The notes under the pieces were generated by a model. It searched no databases and was not told the origin of the DNA. It worked only from the letters and a program-made list of their open reading frames with translations. A stretch of DNA of 59,706 bases from an uncultured Clostridium sp. (GTDB taxonomy: Bacteria > Bacillota > Clostridia > Peptostreptococcales > Peptostreptococcaceae), in assembly GCA_937944945.1 (NCBI GenBank), contig CALEBD010000397.1, positions 1-59,706 on the forward strand, read 5' to 3'. The position numbers and the translations under genes are program-made. Shown here piece by piece: positions 9,930-18,745 of the stretch (the first letter of the stretch is position 1; each line of letters opens with the position of its first letter).

Positions 9930-12900
9930 TGCTTTTGATATCGATGGAGAACTAGAAGATGTAATACTTGATATTGAAGATGATATAGAAGTAGAATCTA
10001 CTCCTAATGAATCAGAAGAAGATATTTCAGATTTAGTTATAGAGGACGATTATACAGAATCCGAAGTCGAAGATAATTTAGATTTAGTAATAGAAGATGC
10101 TGAAGCAGAAGAAGTAGAAGATACTCTCGATTTAGTAATAGAAGATACTGAATCAGATGTGTATACTAATTCAAATACAACTGATGATAGAGTGGATTTA
10201 ACTGAATTAGTTAGTCAATATGATTTTGACCAAGTATCTAAAGTAGATGAAGATAGTTACTTTGATGATGTGTTAGAAGATGATGAAGAAGAGACATTAC
10301 AAATAGATTTAAATGATATCAACTTAGAAGCAACATCTGAAAATAGTGATGACGCCAACTTAAGAAAGTTAGAATTAACAATAGCAAGACTCAATAAAGA
10401 GAGAAGTAAAGTCGATGTTGAAGAAACTAGACAAGAGCTTATTTCTATGTTAAATTCTGCTATAGTTGAACTTAAAGGATATATAAATAATAATGACAGT
10501 TCATTAATCATGGAAGATGAAGAAGATAATAATAAACTACTTTATCATGATGATGTTAATAGAGAATACTTTGAGCAGTTAATAACTTGGTTTAGAAGGG
10601 AATATATTCAGCATTGTTCTATGAATAAGCCTTACACAGCCGAAATGTTTATTAACAGTAATATTAAGAAAAATCTATTAGCACTTGGAAATAGATTAGA
10701 GACTTCAATGAGATATAAAATAGCTCAACTTCCTGTATTTAGACCAGTGGATTTATTGTCTAGTGAATATTTAGTTAAGCAGTTAGAGTTAAAGATAAAA
10801 GAAGATATCGAAACAATTAATAGCTCTTTTGCTGATAAAGATAAATTAAAATCTGAGAAGTCAAATTTAGTTGTATCTTTAGCTATGCTTTATTTACCAA
10901 ACAACTTTAGAGTAAATGGTGAGTATATTTTAGTTAAGAGTATCACACTTAATGACGGAGAACATTTTGTATGTGGAAAATGTGGTGAAACATCTAAGGC
11001 TTCACAACCATTTTATTTACTAGGAATATTACCATTCCAAGGTGTAGATAATCCAAATAAGGCTACAGCTTACACAACAGTAAATATTCCTGGAGTTAAT
11101 GAGTGTCCACATTGTCATGCAAGAAATATGTTAAGTGCTGATGAAATAAAACGTTTATCTAAAGCATTTGTAAGTAAGCAAAAACAACTTATAACTGACT
11201 TTGTAAAAGCTTCTAGAGTTTTATGTACTGGCTTAGATTTTACTAGATACAGAAGTGATATCAGCACATTGACTGCCACACTCCCTAACATTTATATTGA
11301 CAATACTTATTCTATTGCTGAAAGTAAGGAACAGGATTATTCTGTAGATTATAGTGAAGCTTATAAAAGATATCTTAGCCTAATCAATTATTTCAAATCT
11401 AAAGTTGATTTAGAGGAGATACCGACAGAATATAAACTTCCTTATGTTCTAGATAAAGATACAGCAGTAGCTTTCTATCCTAAAGTAAGTGAGCCTGAGG
11501 TGTTTAGAAACTTAATAGGTAGTGAGTCGGGTGTATATAACACAAGAAAGTTTACTAAAATAATATGTAAGTGTTTAGGTGTTAACTATACTGTTATTAA
11601 GAACAATGCAATAAACTCATTAATAAACTCATTAGTAAATTCTAAACTTTATAGAAAGATTGCGTTTACTAACACATTTATTCCAGAAGTCGTTTATTCA
11701 AATGCAGGTATAGTTGATTATCTAGAAACACTAGATGATACTGTATTAACTGCTATAATTACCGATTTAAGACTACGACTTAATTTTGACATTAATAAAT
11801 ATGTTGTAGATAACAAGGTTGACCGAAGTAAATTAAAGCAATTGTGTAAAGATATCAGAGCAGAGTTTGAGAAAAAGAAAGAGTTATATCAACACAGAAC
11901 TGAAGAAAGAGAATATTTAATAAACTCTTTACTTGAAAATACAAATCTATTATCATTCACACCTCTAGTTACAATTTCTTCTTTAAATGAAGACCAAGTA
12001 AAAGAATTTAGATATGATAGTAGATTAGTTGATTTTATTAATCAAACATCTGACTTAATGATTTTAAACAATTTATCATATGACTTCTTAGATTTCATCA
12101 GTCCTAAGTTTGGGGATAACTTAAAGAATAACTTTGAATATCTTGGTGATTTAACTAAATATGATAACTTAAAGTATGGTTTAAATATAGTAGAGAAGTT
12201 AAACTTATTTACTTTCCAACCTAGAACAAAGAAGACTGTAAAGGAAGAAATGTTGCGTAGTATATTTACTGCAATAAGTAATCCAGACTTTGAGAACTTA
12301 CTGAACTTGGATTTAATAAAGAAAGCTTATGATAACCAAGATGAATTTTCTTTAATGCGTGCAATTAAATCTAATGAGTATTTTATAACTCAAGGTTCTA
12401 AATATCAAGCTCCTATATTCAATTCTATTAAGAACACAATAGTAGAGTTAGCGCCAATAGCTGATAAATTCTTAGAGGAGTTTGGAAATATAGACGTTGA
12501 CAACGATGGTAAAGATATTGCTAGAATAGTATACTATCTAGGACATATGTTTAGTGTTGAAGAAATTAAGGAATACTATACTAAGGCTTATGATTCTTTA
12601 GACTTTACACTATTACTTGAACGTAAAGATGGTGAAACATTATTAGAATATATGGATAGATTAATCCTAGCAAGACAATCAGCTAATAATAACGAACTTA
12701 TTCCTTACAAAGCTAAGTTTGAGAAAGAAATTACAAAGCATGCTGTTGTACTTGAAAATTGTAATTTACCTATGTTATTCCTAGGTACTTACGGTAAACA
12801 CCCAACAGTAATCTTGACTATAATAGAAGTATTCTATCAATTATTGTTAAGAGATTTAGGTACAATTTTAGATTGTATTAAATTAGATAAAGGTATCGCT

Positions 12901-13209
12901 AATAAACTTGCAGATGGTAAGGAACCAGTATTAACCGAAATGTCTAAGGAGAAGGAAAAGGCAAGATTATATCTAAAGCATACAACTTATCTTGATACTA
13001 GATTTAACTTTACAGGTAATAATGCTGATTTAGTAGATTTAGATAAATTTTCAGGAGAAGCTGAGTTGGATTTAGAAGTTGATAGTAAAAGACTATTAAA
13101 TCTAATCCTAACAGATGAAGATAGATTTAATAAAGCCACAAAACATTTACCTAAAGAGGTGATTGATTTAATACATGAACATTATACTTTTGGAGAACGA
13201 GAAGATTGA
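9904..13209 (+). CDS. Very large acidic protein with zinc ribbon, function unknown
   Basis: The 1101-aa frame begins 26 nt inside the previous gene, after AGGTGGTAGGGG. The first 170 residues are strongly acidic and repeat the motif DLVIED three times, and an IDLND motif near 136 also occurs in the polymerase linker. A likely zinc ribbon uses C357xxC360 and C401xxC404. The rest is helical and Lys/Asn-rich without recognisable motifs. Its position between the ligase-like gene and a clamp-loader-like gene suggests a replication or scaffolding role, which is inference. It ends with TGA, showing that TGA is a stop codon here. Confidence 0.8.
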   Translation: MIDKKKTSDAFDIDGELEDVILDIEDDIEVESTPNESEEDISDLVIEDDYTESEVEDNLDLVIEDAEAEEVEDTLDLVIEDTESDVYTNSNTTDDRVDLTELVSQYDFDQVSKVDEDSYFDDVLEDDEEETLQIDLNDINLEATSENSDDANLRKLELTIARLNKERSKVDVEETRQELISMLNSAIVELKGYINNNDSSLIMEDEEDNNKLLYHDDVNREYFEQLITWFRREYIQHCSMNKPYTAEMFINSNIKKNLLALGNRLETSMRYKIAQLPVFRPVDLLSSEYLVKQLELKIKEDIETINSSFADKDKLKSEKSNLVVSLAMLYLPNNFRVNGEYILVKSITLNDGEHFVCGKCGETSKASQPFYLLGILPFQGVDNPNKATAYTTVNIPGVNECPHCHARNMLSADEIKRLSKAFVSKQKQLITDFVKASRVLCTGLDFTRYRSDISTLTATLPNIYIDNTYSIAESKEQDYSVDYSEAYKRYLSLINYFKSKVDLEEIPTEYKLPYVLDKDTAVAFYPKVSEPEVFRNLIGSESGVYNTRKFTKIICKCLGVNYTVIKNNAINSLINSLVNSKLYRKIAFTNTFIPEVVYSNAGIVDYLETLDDTVLTAIITDLRLRLNFDINKYVVDNKVDRSKLKQLCKDIRAEFEKKKELYQHRTEEREYLINSLLENTNLLSFTPLVTISSLNEDQVKEFRYDSRLVDFINQTSDLMILNNLSYDFLDFISPKFGDNLKNNFEYLGDLTKYDNLKYGLNIVEKLNLFTFQPRTKKTVKEEMLRSIFTAISNPDFENLLNLDLIKKAYDNQDEFSLMRAIKSNEYFITQGSKYQAPIFNSIKNTIVELAPIADKFLEEFGNIDVDNDGKDIARIVYYLGHMFSVEEIKEYYTKAYDSLDFTLLLERKDGETLLEYMDRLILARQSANNNELIPYKAKFEKEITKHAVVLENCNLPMLFLGTYGKHPTVILTIIEVFYQLLLRDLGTILDCIKLDKGIANKLADGKEPVLTEMSKEKEKARLYLKHTTYLDTRFNFTGNNADLVDLDKFSGEAELDLEVDSKRLLNLILTDEDRFNKATKHLPKEVIDLIHEHYTFGERED

Positions 13210-14065
13210 TATAGGTTCAATGATGAGGAAACTCTATGACAAGTTTCCTCCTTCATCTAGAATTTCAATAAACAAGAATAATTTTAGTGAAGTTATACTA
13301 AGTGTAAAAGATAGACCTATACTGACTAAGAATTGGTTGGTGACTATTTCACCTAGACTTACAACTAAACAAATACAAAAGGTCATGGAGATAGAAAACG
13401 TAAATGTAATCTTATTATCTGATAAAACAAAATTAGATAAGTTGAAAGATGAATTGATACCTTTAAACTTAAATATAAAAATAGTAGATAACCTAAATCC
13501 TAGTAAAGACGAGATTTTGGAGTATGTTATGGAAACACTTGATATTTCTCTTGCTGATGCTAAATACTTATGTAATAGGCATAGAATGTATTTACCTGCT
13601 ATTATGAATAGTGTACAAACATTAGCTTCTTTAGATATTGTTGATAAGTATGCTATACAGGAATACACTAGAAAGCGTTTAGGTGTAAACCTTAGTACAA
13701 TAACAGATAATTTATTAGGTTTAGAACCTAATAAAAAGAAGCAAGTTATAGAACTCATATATGACTACAGATTTGGTTTAGATTATTTACTAAAATATAT
13801 TTTAGAGGATTTGAGAAAATATAAATTAGTGTTCCGTCTAGTAGAAGAAGGTGAACTTACACTAGAAAACTACGACACTTACTCTTTACCAGACATAGAT
13901 AAGGATGTTAAATTATTTAAGAAGATATCAGACCGTAGAAAATATAATATGGTCAAGTCTTATTCTAAAGTTTCTAAGAGTGTTTTATATTTCGTAGAAG
14001 TTAGTGTATCACAAATAAAACCTAGATTGGATGAAATATATAAGTTAATGATTTTATTAAGGTAG
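13175..14065 (+). CDS. Possible clamp-loader (DNA polymerase III delta-like) protein
   Basis: The 296-aa protein has a beta/alpha N-terminal part and a helical C-terminal part, with a run of helices at about 195-225 that reads like the collar domain of HolA-type clamp-loader subunits. Delta subunits lack a functional P-loop, and none is seen here. The resemblance is one of layout and spacing, not of a diagnostic motif. The start overlaps the previous gene by 35 nt with a weak AGAGGTG site at about 13156. An internal ATG at 13220 is an alternative. A possible partner clamp lies at 46623. Confidence 0.45.
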   Translation: MNIILLENEKIDIGSMMRKLYDKFPPSSRISINKNNFSEVILSVKDRPILTKNWLVTISPRLTTKQIQKVMEIENVNVILLSDKTKLDKLKDELIPLNLNIKIVDNLNPSKDEILEYVMETLDISLADAKYLCNRHRMYLPAIMNSVQTLASLDIVDKYAIQEYTRKRLGVNLSTITDNLLGLEPNKKKQVIELIYDYRFGLDYLLKYILEDLRKYKLVFRLVEEGELTLENYDTYSLPDIDKDVKLFKKISDRRKYNMVKSYSKVSKSVLYFVEVSVSQIKPRLDEIYKLMILLR

Positions 14066-14077
14066 GAGGATAAGGTA

Positions 14078-14779
14078 ATGTTAGAATTTATGATGAAAAA
14101 AGGTATTTTAGGTTTAGAAGATAAAGAGAACCTAACTGATGATATGGTTGTTGTTGAAGATTGTGGTGAATATGATGAAGCCTTAAGCTATTATAATATA
14201 GTTTTCTTTAAAAGTAAGAGAGACGATATGTTAAAATTGTATGAAGATATCCAACCTGAGAATGCTTTACATGTAAAGAAAATTATTGATAACAAAGATG
14301 GTTACAAAGTTATATATTCTGCTGTGACTCGTATGTATTCTACAAGTATAACAGACTTTTTATATGATTACTTTGATAATGATTTGGATGCTATATTCAA
14401 TCAGTTCGGTTATGATTCTGAAGATTCACAAACAGAAGAATATAATGTAGAACAGCCCTTTGAAGAACCAGAATCTTATAATGACTTGAAAGAAAGTAGT
14501 CAAAGGAATACTGAATATGATGTAACTCCAGTTGTACCAAAACAAGACGAAATTCCTGAGCCTAAGCAGGAAATTCAAAAGGAAGAAGAATCTACAGACG
14601 TATTCTCTCGTAAAGATGTAGAGGATATAACAGCAATGATACGTGAAGTAGATTCAGAAGCCAATACTAAATTGTTAGATTCTCTATTAAATATGTATGA
14701 TGCAGGAGAAGAACAATTTGTAACAAATAAACTATTAGGTCTTTTAGAAAATCTACAAGAGAAAGGTCTAATAGAATAG
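14078..14779 (+). CDS. Acidic protein of unknown function (233 aa)
   Basis: A good ribosome binding site (TAGGAGGATAAGG) precedes the ATG. Residues 1-120 look globular, 125-185 form an acidic, Gln/Pro-rich disordered linker, and the last 45 residues are predicted helical. It contains no enzyme motif. It is tightly spaced between the clamp-loader-like gene and a membrane protein in the same operon. Confidence 0.65.
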   Translation: MLEFMMKKGILGLEDKENLTDDMVVVEDCGEYDEALSYYNIVFFKSKRDDMLKLYEDIQPENALHVKKIIDNKDGYKVIYSAVTRMYSTSITDFLYDYFDNDLDAIFNQFGYDSEDSQTEEYNVEQPFEEPESYNDLKESSQRNTEYDVTPVVPKQDEIPEPKQEIQKEEESTDVFSRKDVEDITAMIREVDSEANTKLLDSLLNMYDAGEEQFVTNKLLGLLENLQEKGLIE

Positions 14780-14789
14780 GAGGTATATC

Positions 14790-15476
14790 ATGTTAGAAAA
14801 GGAAAAGAATATCCTACTTGGATTTGCTTATGCGGCTTTTATTGCGATAGGTTTCACAATATTTGTTGTAGGCAGTAAGGTAATTCCTACTGTCGCTTTA
14901 GTCGGAGTTGTTGTACTACTACTTTATTTTTATGTAACACCTTCATTAGCTAAGAAGTATTACTCAATGCATGGAGTTGGTGACGAACTTGGTTTCTCAA
15001 GGTTCATACCTTTTTATAATGAGGTTATGGTGTTTTCTACACCAGTAGCAATTGCATATCTAATAACATTAACATTATTAATACTGTCAGTTGTTTCTGT
15101 ATTCCTCAAACCTTCTATTATAGCTAGTGTTTTTGGTGACGTTATTGCATTACAATGGGCTAATGGTGCTATAGTTATTTCTCTATTCCTAATAGTGTTG
15201 TTTTCAATTATAAGAGGGATTGGGTATAGTGCTATAGTTAGAGAAGTAAATTCTAACATTAAGAAGATTAGTGGTGTATCTGATGATAAAGGTTTGGATA
15301 ATCTAGTAATAGTAGTTCAATATGTATTACTATTTATCCCAGTATTCAGAGCATTTAGTTTAGCATTTCAGTTAGACCGTATAAATAAAATAGTTGTTTT
15401 CCTAAAGATGACAGAGGAAGAAATTTATTCGTTAGCTGATTCAGATTATGAAGACGGTGAAACGTACTACAATTAG
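14790..15476 (+). CDS. Integral membrane protein of unknown function
   Basis: Preceded by AGGAGGTAT. About five hydrophobic segments (roughly 8-28, 32-50, 85-107, 125-145 and 170-190) make it a polytopic inner-membrane protein. The loop between helices 2 and 3 contains a FIPFYN stretch like those of small uncharacterised Bacillota membrane proteins, but I cannot assign a family. It is the last gene before a hairpin-containing intergenic region. Confidence 0.7.
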   Translation: MLEKEKNILLGFAYAAFIAIGFTIFVVGSKVIPTVALVGVVVLLLYFYVTPSLAKKYYSMHGVGDELGFSRFIPFYNEVMVFSTPVAIAYLITLTLLILSVVSVFLKPSIIASVFGDVIALQWANGAIVISLFLIVLFSIIRGIGYSAIVREVNSNIKKISGVSDDKGLDNLVIVVQYVLLFIPVFRAFSLAFQLDRINKIVVFLKMTEEEIYSLADSDYEDGETYYN

Positions 15477-15495
15477 TAGTTGATGTGTTATAATA

Positions 15496-15517
15496 GGGTA
15501 TCTATATGGTACCCTTT
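15496..15517 (+). terminator. Hairpin, possible weak terminator
   Basis: GGGTATC (15496-15502) pairs with GGTACCC (15508-15514), giving 7 bp with one T-G pair around a 5-nt loop, followed by TTT. The T-tract is short, so termination may be partial. A TATAAT just upstream (15489-15494) has no matching -35. Confidence 0.4.
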
Positions 15518-15540
15518 AATAACATATTAATTATGTTATT
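15518..15540. promoter_or_regulatory. Perfect 9-bp dyad upstream of 15563 gene
   Basis: AATAACATA and TATGTTATT form a perfect 9-bp inverted repeat with a 5-nt spacer. It sits directly ahead of the ribosome binding site of the next gene and could be an operator or an RNA hairpin. With A/T-only arms and one G/C pair its folding energy would be low, so a protein-binding site is the more natural reading. Confidence 0.35.
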
Positions 15541-15562
15541 TTAAATGGGAGGTATTGATTTT

Positions 15563-16240
15563 ATGGATGTTAGTTCAGCAAGAAATTTAATTTCTAACAA
15601 AAACTCTAATACTCAAAGTATTCCTGCAGTTAGAGATACTAAGTATTGGAGAAATAAAATAAAAGTTAAGTCTGATAAAGATGTTGTACAGGCTAAAGAA
15701 ATTACAGAGCAGGAAACAAAACCTATAGAACCTTATGTAGAAGAAATTAAACCTGTCACTAAACAGGTAATGAACATTAATGATTATAGGGAAGTTCCTA
15801 CTGAACCTACTTGTGAGGATATAATAAATAGTGCTTCAATAACTGAAACACAAGAATTAGAAGAAGTAAAAGAAGTAAAAGAAATGCATGTAATGGATGA
15901 TTTAAAGTCTACTAAGGGTAGTATTATAGAAAATAGATGTGAATCACCAAGCAATTATTTAGTTGATTTACTTGGACTAGGATTACCTAGTGACTATGAG
16001 AGTTCACAAGACTATCTTAATAAGGATTATGACTATGAAGATAATGCTGTAGAACAACCATCGGTAAGTGAGTCTACTGAAACTACTCCACTAAAATCAG
16101 GTGTAAAATACAAACTAGCATATGTGCCAGAGAATATATTAAATGTTTTAGCTGAAATAGTGGAATGTCCTGTAGAGAGTGAATTAACTATTAAAGGTAC
16201 TACTTATGCTCTTGTGGATATTAATAATTTAAAAGAGTAG
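15563..16240 (+). CDS. Acidic, largely disordered protein of unknown function
   Basis: The start is placed at ATG 15563, nine bases after GGGAGGT at 15547-15553. The in-frame ATG at 15545 overlaps that site and is unlikely. The 225-residue protein is rich in Glu, Thr and Lys with little predicted order until the last 50 residues. No motif is recognised. It is followed at once by another acidic protein. Confidence 0.65.
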   Translation: MDVSSARNLISNKNSNTQSIPAVRDTKYWRNKIKVKSDKDVVQAKEITEQETKPIEPYVEEIKPVTKQVMNINDYREVPTEPTCEDIINSASITETQELEEVKEVKEMHVMDDLKSTKGSIIENRCESPSNYLVDLLGLGLPSDYESSQDYLNKDYDYEDNAVEQPSVSESTETTPLKSGVKYKLAYVPENILNVLAEIVECPVESELTIKGTTYALVDINNLKE

Positions 16241-16249
16241 GTGATATAT

Positions 16250-16627
16250 TTGACAGAAAACATACTGGACACTGAGGTATATACTGAGGATATAGAACTT
16301 GATAGTTTTATAGAAGTTGACGAAGCAGATACCCAAGTTGAATATACATATCCCTGTGCTTTACTAGAAGGAGTTAAGACTGAGTATGAAGTTGAGTATT
16401 TAGCAAAGTACGCTTGTGATGATAAAGCGTCATTACCTCTGTATATAAAGTATGGTGATATTGTGGCTCTTATGGGTCGTATGGAACTTACGAGTCGCTA
16501 TCTTTTAAATTTAAATTTTATAGATAGTGATAATACGTATTCCCTTAAGTTACTACTTAACGCTAATGAAGAAAAAGTGATAAATTTAACTGATAGTGAG
16601 ACATTATTAAAATTAATTAAACTGTAG
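16250..16627 (+). CDS. Small acidic protein of unknown function
   Basis: I favour the TTG at 16250, which lies six bases after AGGTG at 16239-16243, over the in-frame GTG at 16241 that overlaps that site. The product is a 125-aa acidic soluble protein whose second half suggests a beta-rich fold. It is operonic with the genes on both sides. Confidence 0.6.
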   Translation: MTENILDTEVYTEDIELDSFIEVDEADTQVEYTYPCALLEGVKTEYEVEYLAKYACDDKASLPLYIKYGDIVALMGRMELTSRYLLNLNFIDSDNTYSLKLLLNANEEKVINLTDSETLLKLIKL

Positions 16628-16637
16628 GAGGTTTATT

Positions 16638-16808
16638 ATGATTGAGAATTTATTAACAATTCTAGCAACTATGGATTTTGGGGAAAAGATTGCAGTTGGT
16701 GTATTAATATTCTTTGCTATTGGTGGATTTTTAACAAATTCTAATGGCTCTAACAAATCTAATAAGAGTGTTAAAAACTCAAAAGGTAATTCAGAAGGTA
16801 CTGTATAA
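16638..16808 (+). CDS. Small membrane protein (56 aa)
   Basis: The ATG follows TAGGAGG at 16625-16631. The product has one transmembrane segment at about residues 17-33 and a Ser/Asn/Lys-rich tail. The stop TAA overlaps the ATG of the next gene, which is also a small membrane protein, so the two are translationally coupled and may act together. Confidence 0.6.
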   Translation: MIENLLTILATMDFGEKIAVGVLIFFAIGGFLTNSNGSNKSNKSVKNSKGNSEGTV

Positions 16809-17158
16809 TGTTTTGGATTTTAGCAATAGCATTTCTTATTGTAATACTTGACTTTACTGGTTTTAAACTTGATGAAGAAACTCAAAATATAATTTATTCG
16901 GAAGACGCAGAGGCTGTCCCCGACACAAATGAGATTCAAGAGAAGAAACCTAAAAAGAAAAATAAAAACAATGAAAATAAGACTAAACAAGAGAAATCCA
17001 AATCAAAGAGTACAGTAACTAAACCAAAGAATGATAATAAAACAGACAATAAAAAGCAACCTAATCCAAGACCTAGTGATTCAGAAGATATTGAAATAAA
17101 AATTGACACAGAAGATATAGCTCAAGAAGCTGTAGACGTTCTAGAAAATCTTTATTAA
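16808..17158 (+). CDS. Membrane-anchored Lys-rich protein
   Basis: The first 18 residues form a hydrophobic anchor or uncleaved signal sequence. An acidic stretch follows, then a strongly basic Lys/Asn-rich segment (about 45-90) and an acidic amphipathic tail. The start overlaps the stop of the preceding small membrane protein. Function unknown. Confidence 0.55.
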   Translation: MFWILAIAFLIVILDFTGFKLDEETQNIIYSEDAEAVPDTNEIQEKKPKKKNKNNENKTKQEKSKSKSTVTKPKNDNKTDNKKQPNPRPSDSEDIEIKIDTEDIAQEAVDVLENLY

Positions 17159-17170
17159 AGGGTGTGGAAT

Positions 17171-17626
17171 ATGTTAGCGAATAAAATAGAAAAATTACCT
17201 ACTTCAAATAATGTAGGAAAGAAACAAGATAAATTAACTAAGCGGAAATTAAGCAGATATGAAAAGGCATTATTAAGACCTTTAAAAGTTATATCAACTT
17301 GCAGTATAGTGGCAATGGGATTAAATTTATTTCTACCGTTGTATTCGGGTAGTTTGGGTATATCACATTTCCTCCAATGGGTAATGTGTTTAATATATGT
17401 ATTATGCATAGCAAATAGTAGAGGGTTAACTACAGAATATTCACTATCTATTGGTAAAATATTAACAGTTAGAATAATAGAAGTTGGATTTTCTTTAGTA
17501 CGTAAATCCGTACTTATGAACTATGGTGTTTTCTTTATTTTAATTCTATTCGACACTTTGCTTGTTGCTTATATGGCATATCACAAAGTAAATTATGAGT
17601 TTGAGGTGGAGAAATATGTTAGATAA
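17171..17626 (+). CDS. Small polytopic membrane protein
   Basis: The ATG at 17171 is six bases after a GGGTG site. A GTG three codons upstream overlaps that site. A basic N-terminal tail of about 40 residues precedes about four hydrophobic segments. It overlaps the next gene by 11 nt. No family is recognised. Confidence 0.6.
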   Translation: MLANKIEKLPTSNNVGKKQDKLTKRKLSRYEKALLRPLKVISTCSIVAMGLNLFLPLYSGSLGISHFLQWVMCLIYVLCIANSRGLTTEYSLSIGKILTVRIIEVGFSLVRKSVLMNYGVFFILILFDTLLVAYMAYHKVNYEFEVEKYVR

Positions 17627-18494
17627 AATGGGAACAAACAGTGAGTATCTAAAGATAAGTGATTTAAATGTAAATGAGGAATATGTGAAGGTTGCTTATA
17701 TAGAAGATACAAAAGCAGGTTTATCCAAAACTATGTCAGGATTTTACACTTTCTTTATTAAAGATTGTGAAGCTAATATAATAACAGGTACTTTATTTAA
17801 TGTATCAGATTTTATAAAAAGTGGTTTAGTAGCAAATAAACTTAGAAGAAAGCCAGTAAAGATAAGGTTTGTAACTCAAGACCTTAATGGTAGAATTTCA
17901 TTATTAATTTCTAGTATAGAAGAGTATACAGAATTTTTTAATTATACAAGTTTCATAGGTTTCTTACCAGATGCAGAACAGAATTTAGAATCTGTGGAGA
18001 AAGTACTTAAGAGTATATTAGGTGATAAAGTGTCATTAAGTAGAGAATATAAAGACAATTCACTTGTTGGTATCTACAACGGAAAATGTGGTGGATATGC
18101 CAACTTACTACAGATGGTAGTTTATAATTTAATAGCTGTACAAGTCTTACCTAATATTAATTTTAGGTCTTTAATAGAAGTGTTTTATATAGTCCAAGAT
18201 AGGTATTATAAGTACCTTGTAAAAGAAACCAATTCAGATATTATTAGTACTGCTGATAAGATGCAGTTTTTATTTGAAACACAACAATTAGTACAAGGAC
18301 ATGACCTTGCTAAAATAATAACTGAATGTGTTAGTGGACTTTGTGGTTTATCAAAACCTGAACATCTATACTCTGTTCTAATTTATAAGAGTTTCAAAAA
18401 TAATATAGAGAGTATCAATTTAGCTAACGTGTATAGCACATTAGTTTTAGGAGGTACTACTCAGGTAGGTGAGTTAAAATTAACAAAATATTAA
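17616..18494 (+). CDS. Protein with N-terminal OB-fold-like domain
   Basis: The start ATG at 17616 follows AGGTGGAG at 17604-17611. Residues about 10-105 have the strand pattern of an OB-fold nucleic-acid-binding domain, similar to the N-terminal domain of YhaM-type nucleases. The helical remainder has a single His-Asp pair but not the full HD-domain signature, so nuclease activity is not supported. A single-strand nucleic-acid-binding role is plausible. The 3' end overlaps the start of a lipoprotein gene. Confidence 0.55.
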   Translation: MLDKMGTNSEYLKISDLNVNEEYVKVAYIEDTKAGLSKTMSGFYTFFIKDCEANIITGTLFNVSDFIKSGLVANKLRRKPVKIRFVTQDLNGRISLLISSIEEYTEFFNYTSFIGFLPDAEQNLESVEKVLKSILGDKVSLSREYKDNSLVGIYNGKCGGYANLLQMVVYNLIAVQVLPNINFRSLIEVFYIVQDRYYKYLVKETNSDIISTADKMQFLFETQQLVQGHDLAKIITECVSGLCGLSKPEHLYSVLIYKSFKNNIESINLANVYSTLVLGGTTQVGELKLTKY

Positions 18495-18670
18495 AAAAGA
18501 CAGTTATCTGTTCATTAATAGTTTTATGTTGCATTTCCTTTATGGGATGCAACATCCTCACTTTAGATAAAAATAAAAATCCTGCTAACTTTAGTGATTA
18601 TAATATTAAGTCTGTGACTAACGTTGATGGTGAACCTATAGAAAGTCAGACTACAACTACTCAAGAATAG
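18479..18670 (+). CDS. Small lipoprotein, apparent ATT start codon
   Basis: This frame opens after TGA at 18470-18472 and contains no ATG, GTG or TTG before the signal peptide. Its start is therefore inferred to be ATT at 18479, five bases after AGGTGAG (18467-18473). The product is 63 aa, with a basic start (NKILKK), a hydrophobic core and a lipobox ending FMGC at residue 24, then a short polar mature part. It would be lipid-anchored outside the membrane. It overlaps the OB-fold gene by 16 nt. Confidence 0.6.
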   Translation: MNKILKKTVICSLIVLCCISFMGCNILTLDKNKNPANFSDYNIKSVTNVDGEPIESQTTTTQE

Positions 18671-18745
18671 TCAGCTAATAAATGGGGAGTGGATAATAAA
18701 CAAAAGAAAAATCGGAGTAGTATTAGAAAGGTAGGAGGTTTATAA

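Noticed and set aside
13207..13209. Alternative genetic code with TGA as Trp, considered because of the A/T richness
   Set aside because: TGA terminates genes here (also at 46624-46626), Trp is encoded by TGG, and frames do not continue sensibly through TGA.
13234..13758. 174-codon open frame on the minus strand
   Set aside because: Antisense to the well-supported 13175 gene, no ribosome binding site, and low-complexity Ser/Leu/Ile-rich translation typical of a shadow frame. The same holds for the other minus-strand frames.
15489..15494. TATAAT with upstream TG as an extended -10 promoter
   Set aside because: No -35 at the right distance, and the supposed start point lies inside the hairpin. 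Possible but not supported enough to list.
18671..18745. Short GTG-started frame (about 18 codons) ahead of the 18746 gene
   Set aside because: Too short and basic without recognisable leader-peptide features; the interval is adequately explained as spacer plus ribosome binding site.
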